Positions 44,141 through 51,651 of a stretch of DNA of 64,000 nucleotides are shown here, in pieces; position 1 is the stretch's first letter; each line of letters opens with the position of its first letter. Both the position numbers and the translations under genes were made by a program. The stretch is from positions 40,970-104,969 of the forward strand of contig JAKSRR010000009.1 in assembly GCA_024403455.1 (NCBI GenBank). Reading direction: 5' to 3'. Below the pieces are notes generated by a model that searched no databases, was not told where the DNA came from, and was given only the letters and a program-made list of their open reading frames with translations. This DNA is from Lachnospiraceae bacterium (GTDB lineage: Bacteria; Bacillota; Clostridia; Lachnospirales; Lachnospiraceae).

Positions 44141-44884
44141 TTATATTTTCCCAATAACTTTCCTTAGACTTTTTTCCGTAGCAACAGGATAGATATCTTC
44201 CATATGGCTAATGATTCTCTCATAACTTCTCTGGGGCGTTTCGTTATATGCTTTGGAAATAACATCCTTCCCGAAGAGTTCTTCCATCGTCGAATAGATG
44301 GCTATAGCCCACCCATAACTTTCACCCTTTTTGTTTTTCTTCTGTCTAAAGTCCTTTACGGCAAGATAGGTCTTCATCTGCAGTTCAGACATCGTACCTT
44401 CAAAGTTCTTTTCGCCGCCCTTAGTAAATCCCGCTTTCTCTTTCAGTTCAAAGGAATAGTATTCCTCCTTTTCCCCAAAGCAATCCATAATCTTCTTCAT
44501 TCGTATGCTGGCTTTCTCATCATCCCAAAGTGCATCGAAATCATATCCATCCCTTCGAAAATTCGCAAAGTAGGGCAACCACTTTTTAGAAATAAATCCA
44601 GCCTTACCATTAAAAAATTTACCATAGGCGATCTTACCCTTTCGAGCAATCACTGCTCGCCACTCCCATGGATCTTTGTCTATATCTCCACTCCACCAGT
44701 AGGTTGGAACCGTTCTCTCCTCTACCGAAAATCCAGGAATATCATTCCTGAAGAGGGGCAGGAAGCCAACTTCGTTTACATATTTTTCCAGTTCATTAAC
44801 ATTATGAAGGCAGTAGGGATCCTCCTCCTCTACACCATACATAATCCATTCTCCATTTTCTACTGACAATGTTTGCTCTCCCAA
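44141..44884 (-). CDS. AlkZ-related hypothetical protein
   Basis: 247 residues, no signal peptide or membrane helix. Conserved-looking elements are VPTYWWSGDIDKDPWEWRAVIARKG (in two pieces, about 59-83), KIAYGKFFNGKAGFISKKWLP (about 84-104) and RRDGYDFDALWDD. These WxxPWEWR and YGKFF/AGFIS features recall proteins labelled AlkZ-related in clostridial genomes; the link to DNA glycosylase activity is weak, and I would not claim it. The C-terminal half (SYGWAIAIYSTMEELFG, then RSYERIISHM) is helical. Convergent with the HTH gene. Confidence 0.75.
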   Translation of the reverse strand: MGEQTLSVENGEWIMYGVEEEDPYCLHNVNELEKYVNEVGFLPLFRNDIPGFSVEERTVPTYWWSGDIDKDPWEWRAVIARKGKIAYGKFFNGKAGFISKKWLPYFANFRRDGYDFDALWDDEKASIRMKKIMDCFGEKEEYYSFELKEKAGFTKGGEKNFEGTMSELQMKTYLAVKDFRQKKNKKGESYGWAIAIYSTMEELFGKDVISKAYNETPQRSYERIISHMEDIYPVATEKSLRKVIGKI

Positions 44885-44902
44885 TACCTTTTGACTGCGT
44901 GG

Positions 44903-45115
44903 TTAATATTCCTTTTCCACTTTATCAATGCCAAACATATTCATAAAATGCTTCAGGTCATTTTCATCGCTTATAAACATGATTTCTTCAAACTGTCCTG
45001 TGCGAAGATCTTTCAGTCCTGCCACCTGTTCACCATTACAGATGCTGCACTTTAGTATCGGCTTTTGGTTCTCTTTATCGTATGTACTTGTCTGCGTTTT
45101 CTTTTTTCCAAACAT
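44903..45115 (-). CDS. Small zinc-ribbon-like hypothetical protein
   Basis: 70 residues. It starts MFGKKKTQTSTYDKENQ, has one CSIC pair (about 23-26) within KPILKCSICNGEQVAGLKDL, and ends acidic. One CxxC alone could form a zinc site in a dimer. It ends 18 bases before the AlkZ-related gene and is probably cotranscribed with it. Function unknown. Confidence 0.7.
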   Translation of the reverse strand: MFGKKKTQTSTYDKENQKPILKCSICNGEQVAGLKDLRTGQFEEIMFISDENDLKHFMNMFGIDKVEKEY

Positions 45116-45183
45116 GATTTCTGTGTTTTGTAGGCAAAGAGTACATACGTGATTTCTTCATGTTACATACCCTTCGATAAAAA

Positions 45184-45207
45184 ATGGGTACACCTACGTG
45201 TACCCAT
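45184..45207 (-). terminator. Terminator of the kinase-lipoprotein operon
   Basis: A 10-bp stem ATGGGTACAC / GTGTACCCAT with a GTAG loop, followed on the minus strand by TTTTTTATCG. Confidence 0.93.
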
Positions 45208-45218
45208 TCCACCATAAT

Positions 45219-46490
45219 TTAATTATTTGCTTCTACAAATTCGATGATGTCGTGATAATTTGAAAGGAAGGGATATGCTAAGCCAAGGGCATTTTCATCC
45301 ACAAAACCATCAAAGGCTGTTTCTACAACATAGACATTGTTTTCTCTTACCCAATCATAAAGGGACTCATCAATGTCATAGGCGTATACTGCAGAGAAGC
45401 ATAAGAAGGAGGCTCCTTCGTATTCCTGGCTATAATTCACCGAATGATCATCTCGGATAAACAATACATCCTTCTTTAAGATTTCATCCACTGCTGCCTT
45501 CTGCTCATCTGTAAGATCGTCATAGGTTGAATCATTCTCGCTAAACTTTTCGCCCTTATATTCTTCGTACTTCTTCTCAATCTCTGGAAGATTCTTCTCT
45601 TTCAGTAAGGCAATCATCTCCCTTGCCTTCTCGTCTTCCTCTTCGAATACAGCAGCAGGATCGCTGATGGTGATATCAGAACCAATATCCAGAATTTCAC
45701 GAACAGCAACTCTAAAGATTGTTCCATCTTTTCCATAACGGATATCATCCCAAGGAAGGTCATCCATTCTAAGGAAGGAAGGTTCAATATAATAGCTACC
45801 ATTACCATCTCCAGTAATGGTTAACAGTGTATCATAGGTAACCGGGGTAGCCTTCACAATATCCTCTAAAATCTGTCTTGCATCTTCTTCACTAGCCCCT
45901 TCAAAATCCTCTTCCAAAACAGTTCCAGCAGGAAGAGATGCAAAATAAAAGTTATCTAAATAAAGGATAGCAGGTGCTGATGCGAATACATCGATGTAAT
46001 ACTCATTGTCCGCATCTAACATTCCCTTATAGGAAACAGTATCCGCTAAATCTGTCAAATACTCCTCTGGATACACCCAAGTGGTGTCTCCATAGATAAT
46101 CTTAAACACATCTGACAATACGGTTGGATCATCCATCTTCTGAATATCCTCCACCATATCAGAATCTGGATCAATATGCGCCAAGATATACTCTACATCA
46201 CCAGCTTTTAAAGCATTCAAAAACTCATCAACGAAACCAGTGATTCTTGTTGCTTCCGCCACTGCTGCAGCATATTCTGCCTCTTCATCTTCTTCGCTGT
46301 ATTCGTAATCTTCTTCGGGCTCTTCCTTCATGTCCTCCGTAAGGTCCTCCATCCAGCTTTCCGGAGAGGTATTTTCTTCTTTGGTTTCCTCTATAACTTC
46401 TTCTTTCGGCTCATCCTTCTTTCCACAACCACTCAATAAAGTTGCAGAAGCTGTAAGCGCCATAAGTCCTAGCAAAAATTTCTTTTTCAT
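45219..46490 (-). CDS. Hypothetical lipoprotein next to the Ser/Thr kinase
   Basis: About 423 residues from ATG 46490 (GGAGGAG upstream). Signal peptide and lipobox TLLSGC (Cys 22), then an acidic linker with EEDYEYSEEDEEAEY (about 60-75) and a large soluble part. A segment FVDEFLNALKAGDVEYILAH (about 88-107) resembles the NTF2-like DUF4878 start in other lipoproteins, and the C-terminal half repeats similar folds (DNEYYIDVFASAPAIL). I can assign no activity. It begins 31 bases after the kinase, so it is likely part of the same signalling unit. Confidence 0.8.
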   Translation of the reverse strand: MKKKFLLGLMALTASATLLSGCGKKDEPKEEVIEETKEENTSPESWMEDLTEDMKEEPEEDYEYSEEDEEAEYAAAVAEATRITGFVDEFLNALKAGDVEYILAHIDPDSDMVEDIQKMDDPTVLSDVFKIIYGDTTWVYPEEYLTDLADTVSYKGMLDADNEYYIDVFASAPAILYLDNFYFASLPAGTVLEEDFEGASEEDARQILEDIVKATPVTYDTLLTITGDGNGSYYIEPSFLRMDDLPWDDIRYGKDGTIFRVAVREILDIGSDITISDPAAVFEEEDEKAREMIALLKEKNLPEIEKKYEEYKGEKFSENDSTYDDLTDEQKAAVDEILKKDVLFIRDDHSVNYSQEYEGASFLCFSAVYAYDIDESLYDWVRENNVYVVETAFDGFVDENALGLAYPFLSNYHDIIEFVEANN

Positions 46491-46520
46491 TTTTCTCCTC
46501 CAAACCAATTTGTTATTAGA

Positions 46521-48668
46521 CTACTTTATGGAAACAGCTGTGATATTGTGACTTTCTCCATCTGTGTGACCAAATACAAGCTTATCTAATTTATCTGAGA
46601 ATCCTATACAATAACCGCATGCACCATTCTTTTCGAAAATGGTTTCCTCTCTCAGTGAAGACAACCCAACCTCTCTAATCTCCATGGTATAGTTATACCA
46701 GTCATTAAACATAATATACAGTTCCCCATCCAAGATACTCATCTCAGTTAATCCCATTCCTTCCCGGGGAGCAATATTTCTCCATATGGTAACGCCACCA
46801 GTTTTCGGATCATAATAGCTGATGTTGCCAGACCATTCTCCAAAATACAGCTTACCATTATAAGCCGTCAATCCTCTAGCGTCAGATACATCAATATATG
46901 TATCCACAACCTTCTTTCCAAAATCAGATAGGGAAGTTTTACAAAGCGTATTGCCCTCTCCGACAAAATATACATTACCATCAAGAATTGCTACAAATTC
47001 ATCATTTGCACCAATCGAGACACTACCCAGCGTTTCACCAGTTGCGGAAAGCATTACCAGACTATAGTTATCCTTGCCATCCTCCCGCATCGTCAGATAT
47101 TGCGAGTCAGAAATTGCAAAGATTCCACCATGCGCCTTCGCAAAAGCTCCGGTCAGTTTTTCTATACTTCCATCCCTATCGTGATATCGATACCATTTAT
47201 TATCTTTATTGTAAACAACATCCTCGCCCCAGACGCAGAGGTCATGCATATCACCATCTCCATGGTCTATTGTTTTCTCCACGCCTTTCGTGTTTTTCAC
47301 CAAACTGATTTTTCCGCGTTCCATCTGAACATAATAAACAGTACCGCCATTGGTCTGTGCTGCATAGCCACCAGGGATTAGATTATTAAAATTCAATTCC
47401 TCATAAATCTGTTCTTCAAAAGAGTCTTTGATGGTACCCGCATGTTCAGAGGATACAGGCGTCTCACTGCTAGTATTTTCTCCTGCATTTGCCTGTTCGT
47501 TATTATTTCCACCTGCATTCACCTGTTCGCCAGTGTCTACTCCCGCATTCGCCTGCTCACCAGTGTTTTCTTTAGAACCACCAAGTTTAGGAAGAACGAA
47601 AATGCATACGGAAGCTACCGCCAAAACTGCTACCCCAATAATAATGGGAACTAGTGGCTTTTTCTTAGTTGCAGTTTTCTCACTAGATGTGGTCTTTTCC
47701 TTCGCAGCAGATTTTTCTGCCTTCTTCTCCTCTGCCTGCACTTCCTTTGCGGGAGCAGAAGGTACCACTTCCGTCGCAGTTTGCGAAGCTGTTTCCCCAC
47801 CTAAAAGTGCTGTCTTAAATTCCTGCATCGAGTTAAAACGATCCGCCGGCTGTACAGCCATCGCTTTTAAGATGGCATCTTCTTGATATTGTTCAAGTTC
47901 CACACCAAGCGTGCTTAAGGGAATCAGGTCATCTTCTTCCAATCTGTCAATGGAATCCGGCGGACGTCTTCCAGTAAGTGCAAAATAAAAGCAAACACCT
48001 ACCGTATATACGTCGGTATAAGGGCCCTGACGTCCGTGTCTGGAATACTGTTCCTTGGGTGCATATCCATGTTTTAGTACAACGTCCAAACTACGGCTCT
48101 TATCACCTAAGCTATATCTTGCAGCACCAAAATCTAAGAGCTTTACATCTCCTTCATTGGTAATATAAATATTATCTGGTGTTACATCACGATGAATGAT
48201 TCCCTGTGCATGCACGGCACCAAGCGCCTCAATCACAGGAAGAAGCACTTTTTCTGCCTCCTTGTATTCAATGCGTCCACCATTTTCTTTAATCAGTTCC
48301 TCGAAGCTCTTTCCTTCGATAAACTCCATCACGAAGTAAGCGGTATTGTTACACTCAAAATAATCACGAATATTAACAACACCCGGATTGCTTCCAAACT
48401 GTGCTAATGTCTTCGCTTCCTCTAAGAAACAGTCTAGGCCATAGGTATAATTCGTCGCACGTTCTCCCGAAAAGCTGGTTACGGTCACTCCGGTTCTGGT
48501 TGCTAATGAATCAGGAAAGAACTCTTTGATGGCAACTGCCTGACCACTTGCATTCTCTACTGCTTTATAAGTAATGCCAAAACCGCCCTGTCCAAGTACA
48601 CTTTCAATCGTATACTTATCCTGCAGCACCGTACCAACCGGTAACGCTAAGGGAAATTTATCATTCAT
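46521..48668 (-). CDS. Transmembrane Ser/Thr protein kinase with extracellular propeller-like domain
   Basis: 715 residues. The Hanks-type kinase domain (about 12-290) is complete: GQGGFGITYKA (26-36), Lys 48, HRDVTPDN with catalytic Asp 161, DFGAAR with Asp 179 and APKEQYSRHG as activation-loop end. After a Lys/Ala/Glu-rich juxtamembrane stretch, one membrane helix (about 339-360) leads to a linker with repeats of EQANAG type (about 370-396) and then an outer domain of about 300 residues with blade-like strands (DNKWYRYHDRDGSIEKLTG, KLYFGEWSGNISYYD), of the DUF5050/beta-propeller sort. No PASTA repeats, so the ligand is unlikely to be peptidoglycan. Complete enzyme features suggest activity. 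Confidence 0.92.
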   Translation of the reverse strand: MNDKFPLALPVGTVLQDKYTIESVLGQGGFGITYKAVENASGQAVAIKEFFPDSLATRTGVTVTSFSGERATNYTYGLDCFLEEAKTLAQFGSNPGVVNIRDYFECNNTAYFVMEFIEGKSFEELIKENGGRIEYKEAEKVLLPVIEALGAVHAQGIIHRDVTPDNIYITNEGDVKLLDFGAARYSLGDKSRSLDVVLKHGYAPKEQYSRHGRQGPYTDVYTVGVCFYFALTGRRPPDSIDRLEEDDLIPLSTLGVELEQYQEDAILKAMAVQPADRFNSMQEFKTALLGGETASQTATEVVPSAPAKEVQAEEKKAEKSAAKEKTTSSEKTATKKKPLVPIIIGVAVLAVASVCIFVLPKLGGSKENTGEQANAGVDTGEQVNAGGNNNEQANAGENTSSETPVSSEHAGTIKDSFEEQIYEELNFNNLIPGGYAAQTNGGTVYYVQMERGKISLVKNTKGVEKTIDHGDGDMHDLCVWGEDVVYNKDNKWYRYHDRDGSIEKLTGAFAKAHGGIFAISDSQYLTMREDGKDNYSLVMLSATGETLGSVSIGANDEFVAILDGNVYFVGEGNTLCKTSLSDFGKKVVDTYIDVSDARGLTAYNGKLYFGEWSGNISYYDPKTGGVTIWRNIAPREGMGLTEMSILDGELYIMFNDWYNYTMEIREVGLSSLREETIFEKNGACGYCIGFSDKLDKLVFGHTDGESHNITAVSIK

Positions 48669-48746
48669 TGTCTATAACTCCTTATAAACATAATCCTTCA
48701 TATTATATCGCAGAAAATAACTCTGAGATAGTATATTTTCAAGTAA

Positions 48747-48783
48747 AAATGGATGAGTACGTTTTCTACGTATTCATCCATTT
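48747..48783 (-). terminator. Terminator between the FecR-type gene and the kinase
   Basis: The stem AAATGGATGAATACGT / ACGTACTCATCCATTT has one mismatch and a 5-base loop, with TTTTTAC on the minus strand side. It separates the FecR-type gene from the kinase gene, although read-through is possible. Confidence 0.8.
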
Positions 48784-48817
48784 AAGTTATTTTCTATTTA
48801 CAGGCTGCCTGTCTCCA

Positions 48818-50035
48818 TTACATATCTTTTATAGTCATCATATCTTCAAGAATCATTTCCCAACTACCGTACAGAGCAAGAGGCTGCCCTGTAATTTCAA
48901 AATCCGTAAGAATTTCATCAAAGGAGTCCTCTAACACATAGCAAAGCCTTCCATCATCTAAGATTCGAATAGAGTAAAGATATGATTCATAGGGGCTGGT
49001 TCTCCAGGAGTATCTCACTAGCAAGCCACCAAGATCTGCGTAGTAACATGATTCATCAGCATCATTGGTGTTGACAGCTCGAACATAGGCGCCCAGTTCA
49101 TCCGTATAATCCAGGAAGCAAAGATCCAGCATATACACATCATCTTCATTATAATATCTCAGATAAAGGATGACTTCCTTCTCCCCGTCTAAATCATAAT
49201 CATGCAGCATATAATCATACTGCAAGTAGCTCTCCTGCAAACCATATCCCTTTATCTGTGCTACGTAAGAATCCATGTGTGTAACGATATTATTATACTG
49301 TGCAAGCGCACTTCCATTAACAGGCGTATAGGTACCACCTGCTCCGGGAATAAAACCACCATCAATTACTGCCGTAATATCTGTTCCATCCTCTCCCTCG
49401 TCTGACGCACTAGCAAGTCCTGCGGCAATAAGAGCCTCTTTCATGGTAGCGCCAGCATAAGCTACACCCGCCGTAAATACACGATTCTCGCCAGGGGTAA
49501 CATCCTCTTCTGTTCCATCTTCATAGGTAGTATTTACAACACCCTCAAATACTTCCAATGTGGTAGTATCTGTAACGGGATCATAGGTGACTGCAAATTT
49601 TGTACCACGAACACACATGGTTGCATTGGAAGTGGTAACCTTAAACTCTGAACCTTCGGGAAGTTTCTCATCAATGGTAAATAAGGCCTTTCCTTCTAAA
49701 AGTGTAATCTCAACATTACCCTTCTTCACAGATCCGGTAGCTTCCAATTTAAACTTTGTATTTGCTTCTGCCGCAATGTGCTTGTCCTCATCTACCAAAA
49801 GAAGCAAGGTGGAATTCTCCTTTACCTGCACTTCATCGTTAGACTGCAGCTTCATACCCGTTACTGCATCAAAAGGTTCTTTGTTATCGCGAGCAATAGA
49901 TGCCACACCCTGCACATCAGCAACATTTACCTGGCGATAACCTTTCTTTCCATTTACAATCAGAATAATTGCTACCACTACGGCAACCAACACAACCGCG
50001 CAGATTGCTATTATCAATGTTTTTTTCTTTTTCAT
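48818..50035 (-). CDS. FecR-domain membrane protein
   Basis: 405 residues. An N-terminal membrane helix (about 5-28, LIIAICAVVLVAVVVAIILIV) is followed by a FecR domain (about 60-190) with EVQVKENSTLLLLVDEDKHI and the hallmark ATMCVRGTKFAVTYD (about 140-154). A C-terminal domain of about 180 residues (YNNIVTHMDSYVAQI, YMLHDYDLDGEKEVILYLRY) looks like those found in clostridial lipoproteins; the DYDLDGEKE block is an EF-hand-like Ca loop candidate. FecR domains usually sense through anti-sigma or envelope complexes; no sigma factor is nearby. It stands ahead of the kinase-lipoprotein pair, so a joint envelope-sensing role is inferred. Confidence 0.87.
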   Translation of the reverse strand: MKKKKTLIIAICAVVLVAVVVAIILIVNGKKGYRQVNVADVQGVASIARDNKEPFDAVTGMKLQSNDEVQVKENSTLLLLVDEDKHIAAEANTKFKLEATGSVKKGNVEITLLEGKALFTIDEKLPEGSEFKVTTSNATMCVRGTKFAVTYDPVTDTTTLEVFEGVVNTTYEDGTEEDVTPGENRVFTAGVAYAGATMKEALIAAGLASASDEGEDGTDITAVIDGGFIPGAGGTYTPVNGSALAQYNNIVTHMDSYVAQIKGYGLQESYLQYDYMLHDYDLDGEKEVILYLRYYNEDDVYMLDLCFLDYTDELGAYVRAVNTNDADESCYYADLGGLLVRYSWRTSPYESYLYSIRILDDGRLCYVLEDSFDEILTDFEITGQPLALYGSWEMILEDMMTIKDM

Positions 50036-50050
50036 AATCCTTGTTACTCC

Positions 50051-50067
50051 TACAATAATTATTACAA
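50051..50067 (-). promoter_or_regulatory. Fur/PerR-like palindrome upstream of the FecR-domain gene
   Basis: The minus strand reads TTGTAATAATTATTGTA, with a perfect 10-bp core palindrome AATAATTATT and a 7-1-7 layout as in Fur-family boxes (12 of 15 positions of a PerR consensus). It lies 16-32 bases before the ATG. Confidence 0.35.
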
Positions 50068-50162
50068 CGTAGCCATTTTCTCACATTTCTCTATAATTTT
50101 CCACGTCAGTCAGGGAATTTCTCCTTCTCGAAGAGTTTGGCATCTTTCTTCTTATGCTCCCT

Positions 50163-51362
50163 CTATATGCTTTGACTGAAGGATATTGTTCCATCATCAG
50201 CAAAAATCTCATAGTATCCACAGTCACAAATAACTGTGATATTGCACGCTGCTTCCGCATGAATTCTAGGAACCTCTATATCATTCAGTAGCAGATTTTT
50301 TCCACTATTCTTAATCGCTAATTGGGGCGATATACGAATACTCTCCCCAGTGCCTAAGTGAATTTCTTTCTTCCATACATTCTCCGCACCAGTCTCCACC
50401 GTAACGACTGGTTGCTGTGATAGATAAAGCTTTCCCTCACATTCTCGAAGTTCCAGCTTTCTAGCCAGTGTCATCTTTCCGAAGTAGGTTGTAGCATTAT
50501 TCTCTCTTGCCTTATTCCAATCCTCCCCCCAGCCAAGAATTAATGGAGTTTCTGTTCCGGAAAAAGATACTGCTGCATAATGATCTTCCCCAAAATCTAG
50601 CCTCATATTTTTATCAAAAGGCTGCTTACTTTGGAAGCTCGCTCCATCAAAGGAACCAATGAAATATTGCATGATATGGGTTTCTTTCGCTTTCCCTTCT
50701 TCCTTAAATATCATGCTCATGGTAAGAACACTTACCGTCTGCCCCTGATACTGCATCTCTATATAATCCGGGCATTCACATAATCCTGCGTATCCTATAC
50801 CAGCTGGGCAAAAAGTTCCAGTTGGAGTCCAATCGATAAGATTATCAGAATGTAAAAACTCGATATGATCTCCTGCAGCCAGCGCCATAGAAAACCCACC
50901 TAGGATGGAATTGCAAAACACCTTCGGATCCCTATAATCCGGCTTATAGTCTTCCGCATTTTTCTCATTCTTCACAATGGGATTGTTTCTATATTTTTCA
51001 AAATGCAAATAATCTGTACTGTATGCCAGACTCTGCATCTGCTCTCCTGTTTTGGGATTGTGGCTGGTATAAAACAAAAGTATGGCTGGCTTCTCATCTA
51101 CGCCTAAACCGCTTTTATTATCTACATCCAAAATTGCAGAACCAGAAAAGATGTATTCCTCTTCTGTGGGAAACAAGGCAATTTCCTGTTCTTCAAAATG
51201 AATCAGGTCCTTTGATGTAGCATGACCCCAATGCATCGGTCCCCACTTAGTGTCATCCGGATAGTGTTGAAAAAATACATGATAGGTATCCCCAACCAGA
51301 ATCAGTCCATTGGGATCATTGATCCATCCTTTTTGCGGTGTAAAATGAATACATGGTCTCAT
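50163..51362 (-). CDS. Glycoside hydrolase, GH32 family (invertase type)
   Basis: 399 residues, no signal peptide, so it probably acts on imported sugar. Start region HFTPQKGWINDPNGLI holds the nucleophile Asp (WINDPNG, about 13-19); YRDPKVF (about 147) is the transition-state Asp motif, and CECPDYIEM (about 197) has the acid/base Glu. These make it a sucrose or fructan beta-fructosidase. At 399 residues it is short for GH32: the C-terminal beta-sandwich is only partly there (VWKKEIHLGTG, then YYEIFADDGTISF). No sugar transporter of the PTS type is in the window. Confidence 0.92.
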   Translation of the reverse strand: MRPCIHFTPQKGWINDPNGLILVGDTYHVFFQHYPDDTKWGPMHWGHATSKDLIHFEEQEIALFPTEEEYIFSGSAILDVDNKSGLGVDEKPAILLFYTSHNPKTGEQMQSLAYSTDYLHFEKYRNNPIVKNEKNAEDYKPDYRDPKVFCNSILGGFSMALAAGDHIEFLHSDNLIDWTPTGTFCPAGIGYAGLCECPDYIEMQYQGQTVSVLTMSMIFKEEGKAKETHIMQYFIGSFDGASFQSKQPFDKNMRLDFGEDHYAAVSFSGTETPLILGWGEDWNKARENNATTYFGKMTLARKLELRECEGKLYLSQQPVVTVETGAENVWKKEIHLGTGESIRISPQLAIKNSGKNLLLNDIEVPRIHAEAACNITVICDCGYYEIFADDGTISFSQSI

Positions 51363-51372
51363 AGATGTATCA

Positions 51373-51576
51373 TTACTCCGCTTTCTTTATATGTATTTCC
51401 GGTATTGCACAGCTATAATCAATTTCTGCTTCCGATTCTTCCTCAATCTCTTCTTCCCCATTATATCTGCGCTTCAATTCTAGTTCATCCTCACTGTCCA
51501 CAAGCACTTCAGGAATGGCCACATCCCCAGACTGCAGATGCATGTTAGCTTGTTTATTCTTTATGTCGGTATTCAT
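51373..51576 (-). CDS. Small acidic hypothetical protein
   Basis: 67 residues from ATG 51576, preceded by AGGGAGAATTGATA; a longer frame from 51603 is less well supported. The sequence is acidic (EEEIEEESEAEIDYSCAI) and ends PEIHIKKAE. A repeat-like pair, DVAIPEVLV and CAIPEIHI, is visible. No family recognised. It lies just ahead of the GH32 gene, whose ATG is 10 bases downstream, and could be a coupled leader or a small protein of its own. Confidence 0.6.
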   Translation of the reverse strand: MNTDIKNKQANMHLQSGDVAIPEVLVDSEDELELKRRYNGEEEIEEESEAEIDYSCAIPEIHIKKAE

Positions 51577-51651
51577 TATCAATTCTCCCTTATATCTGTT
51601 CACATCCTAGACTGCTATCTATTCATACGCTATCAAAACTACAATCCATGA

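Noticed and set aside
48668-48934. 88-codon plus-strand frame upstream of the kinase
   Set aside because: It runs through a terminator stem and the end of the FecR-type gene on the other strand; no SD.
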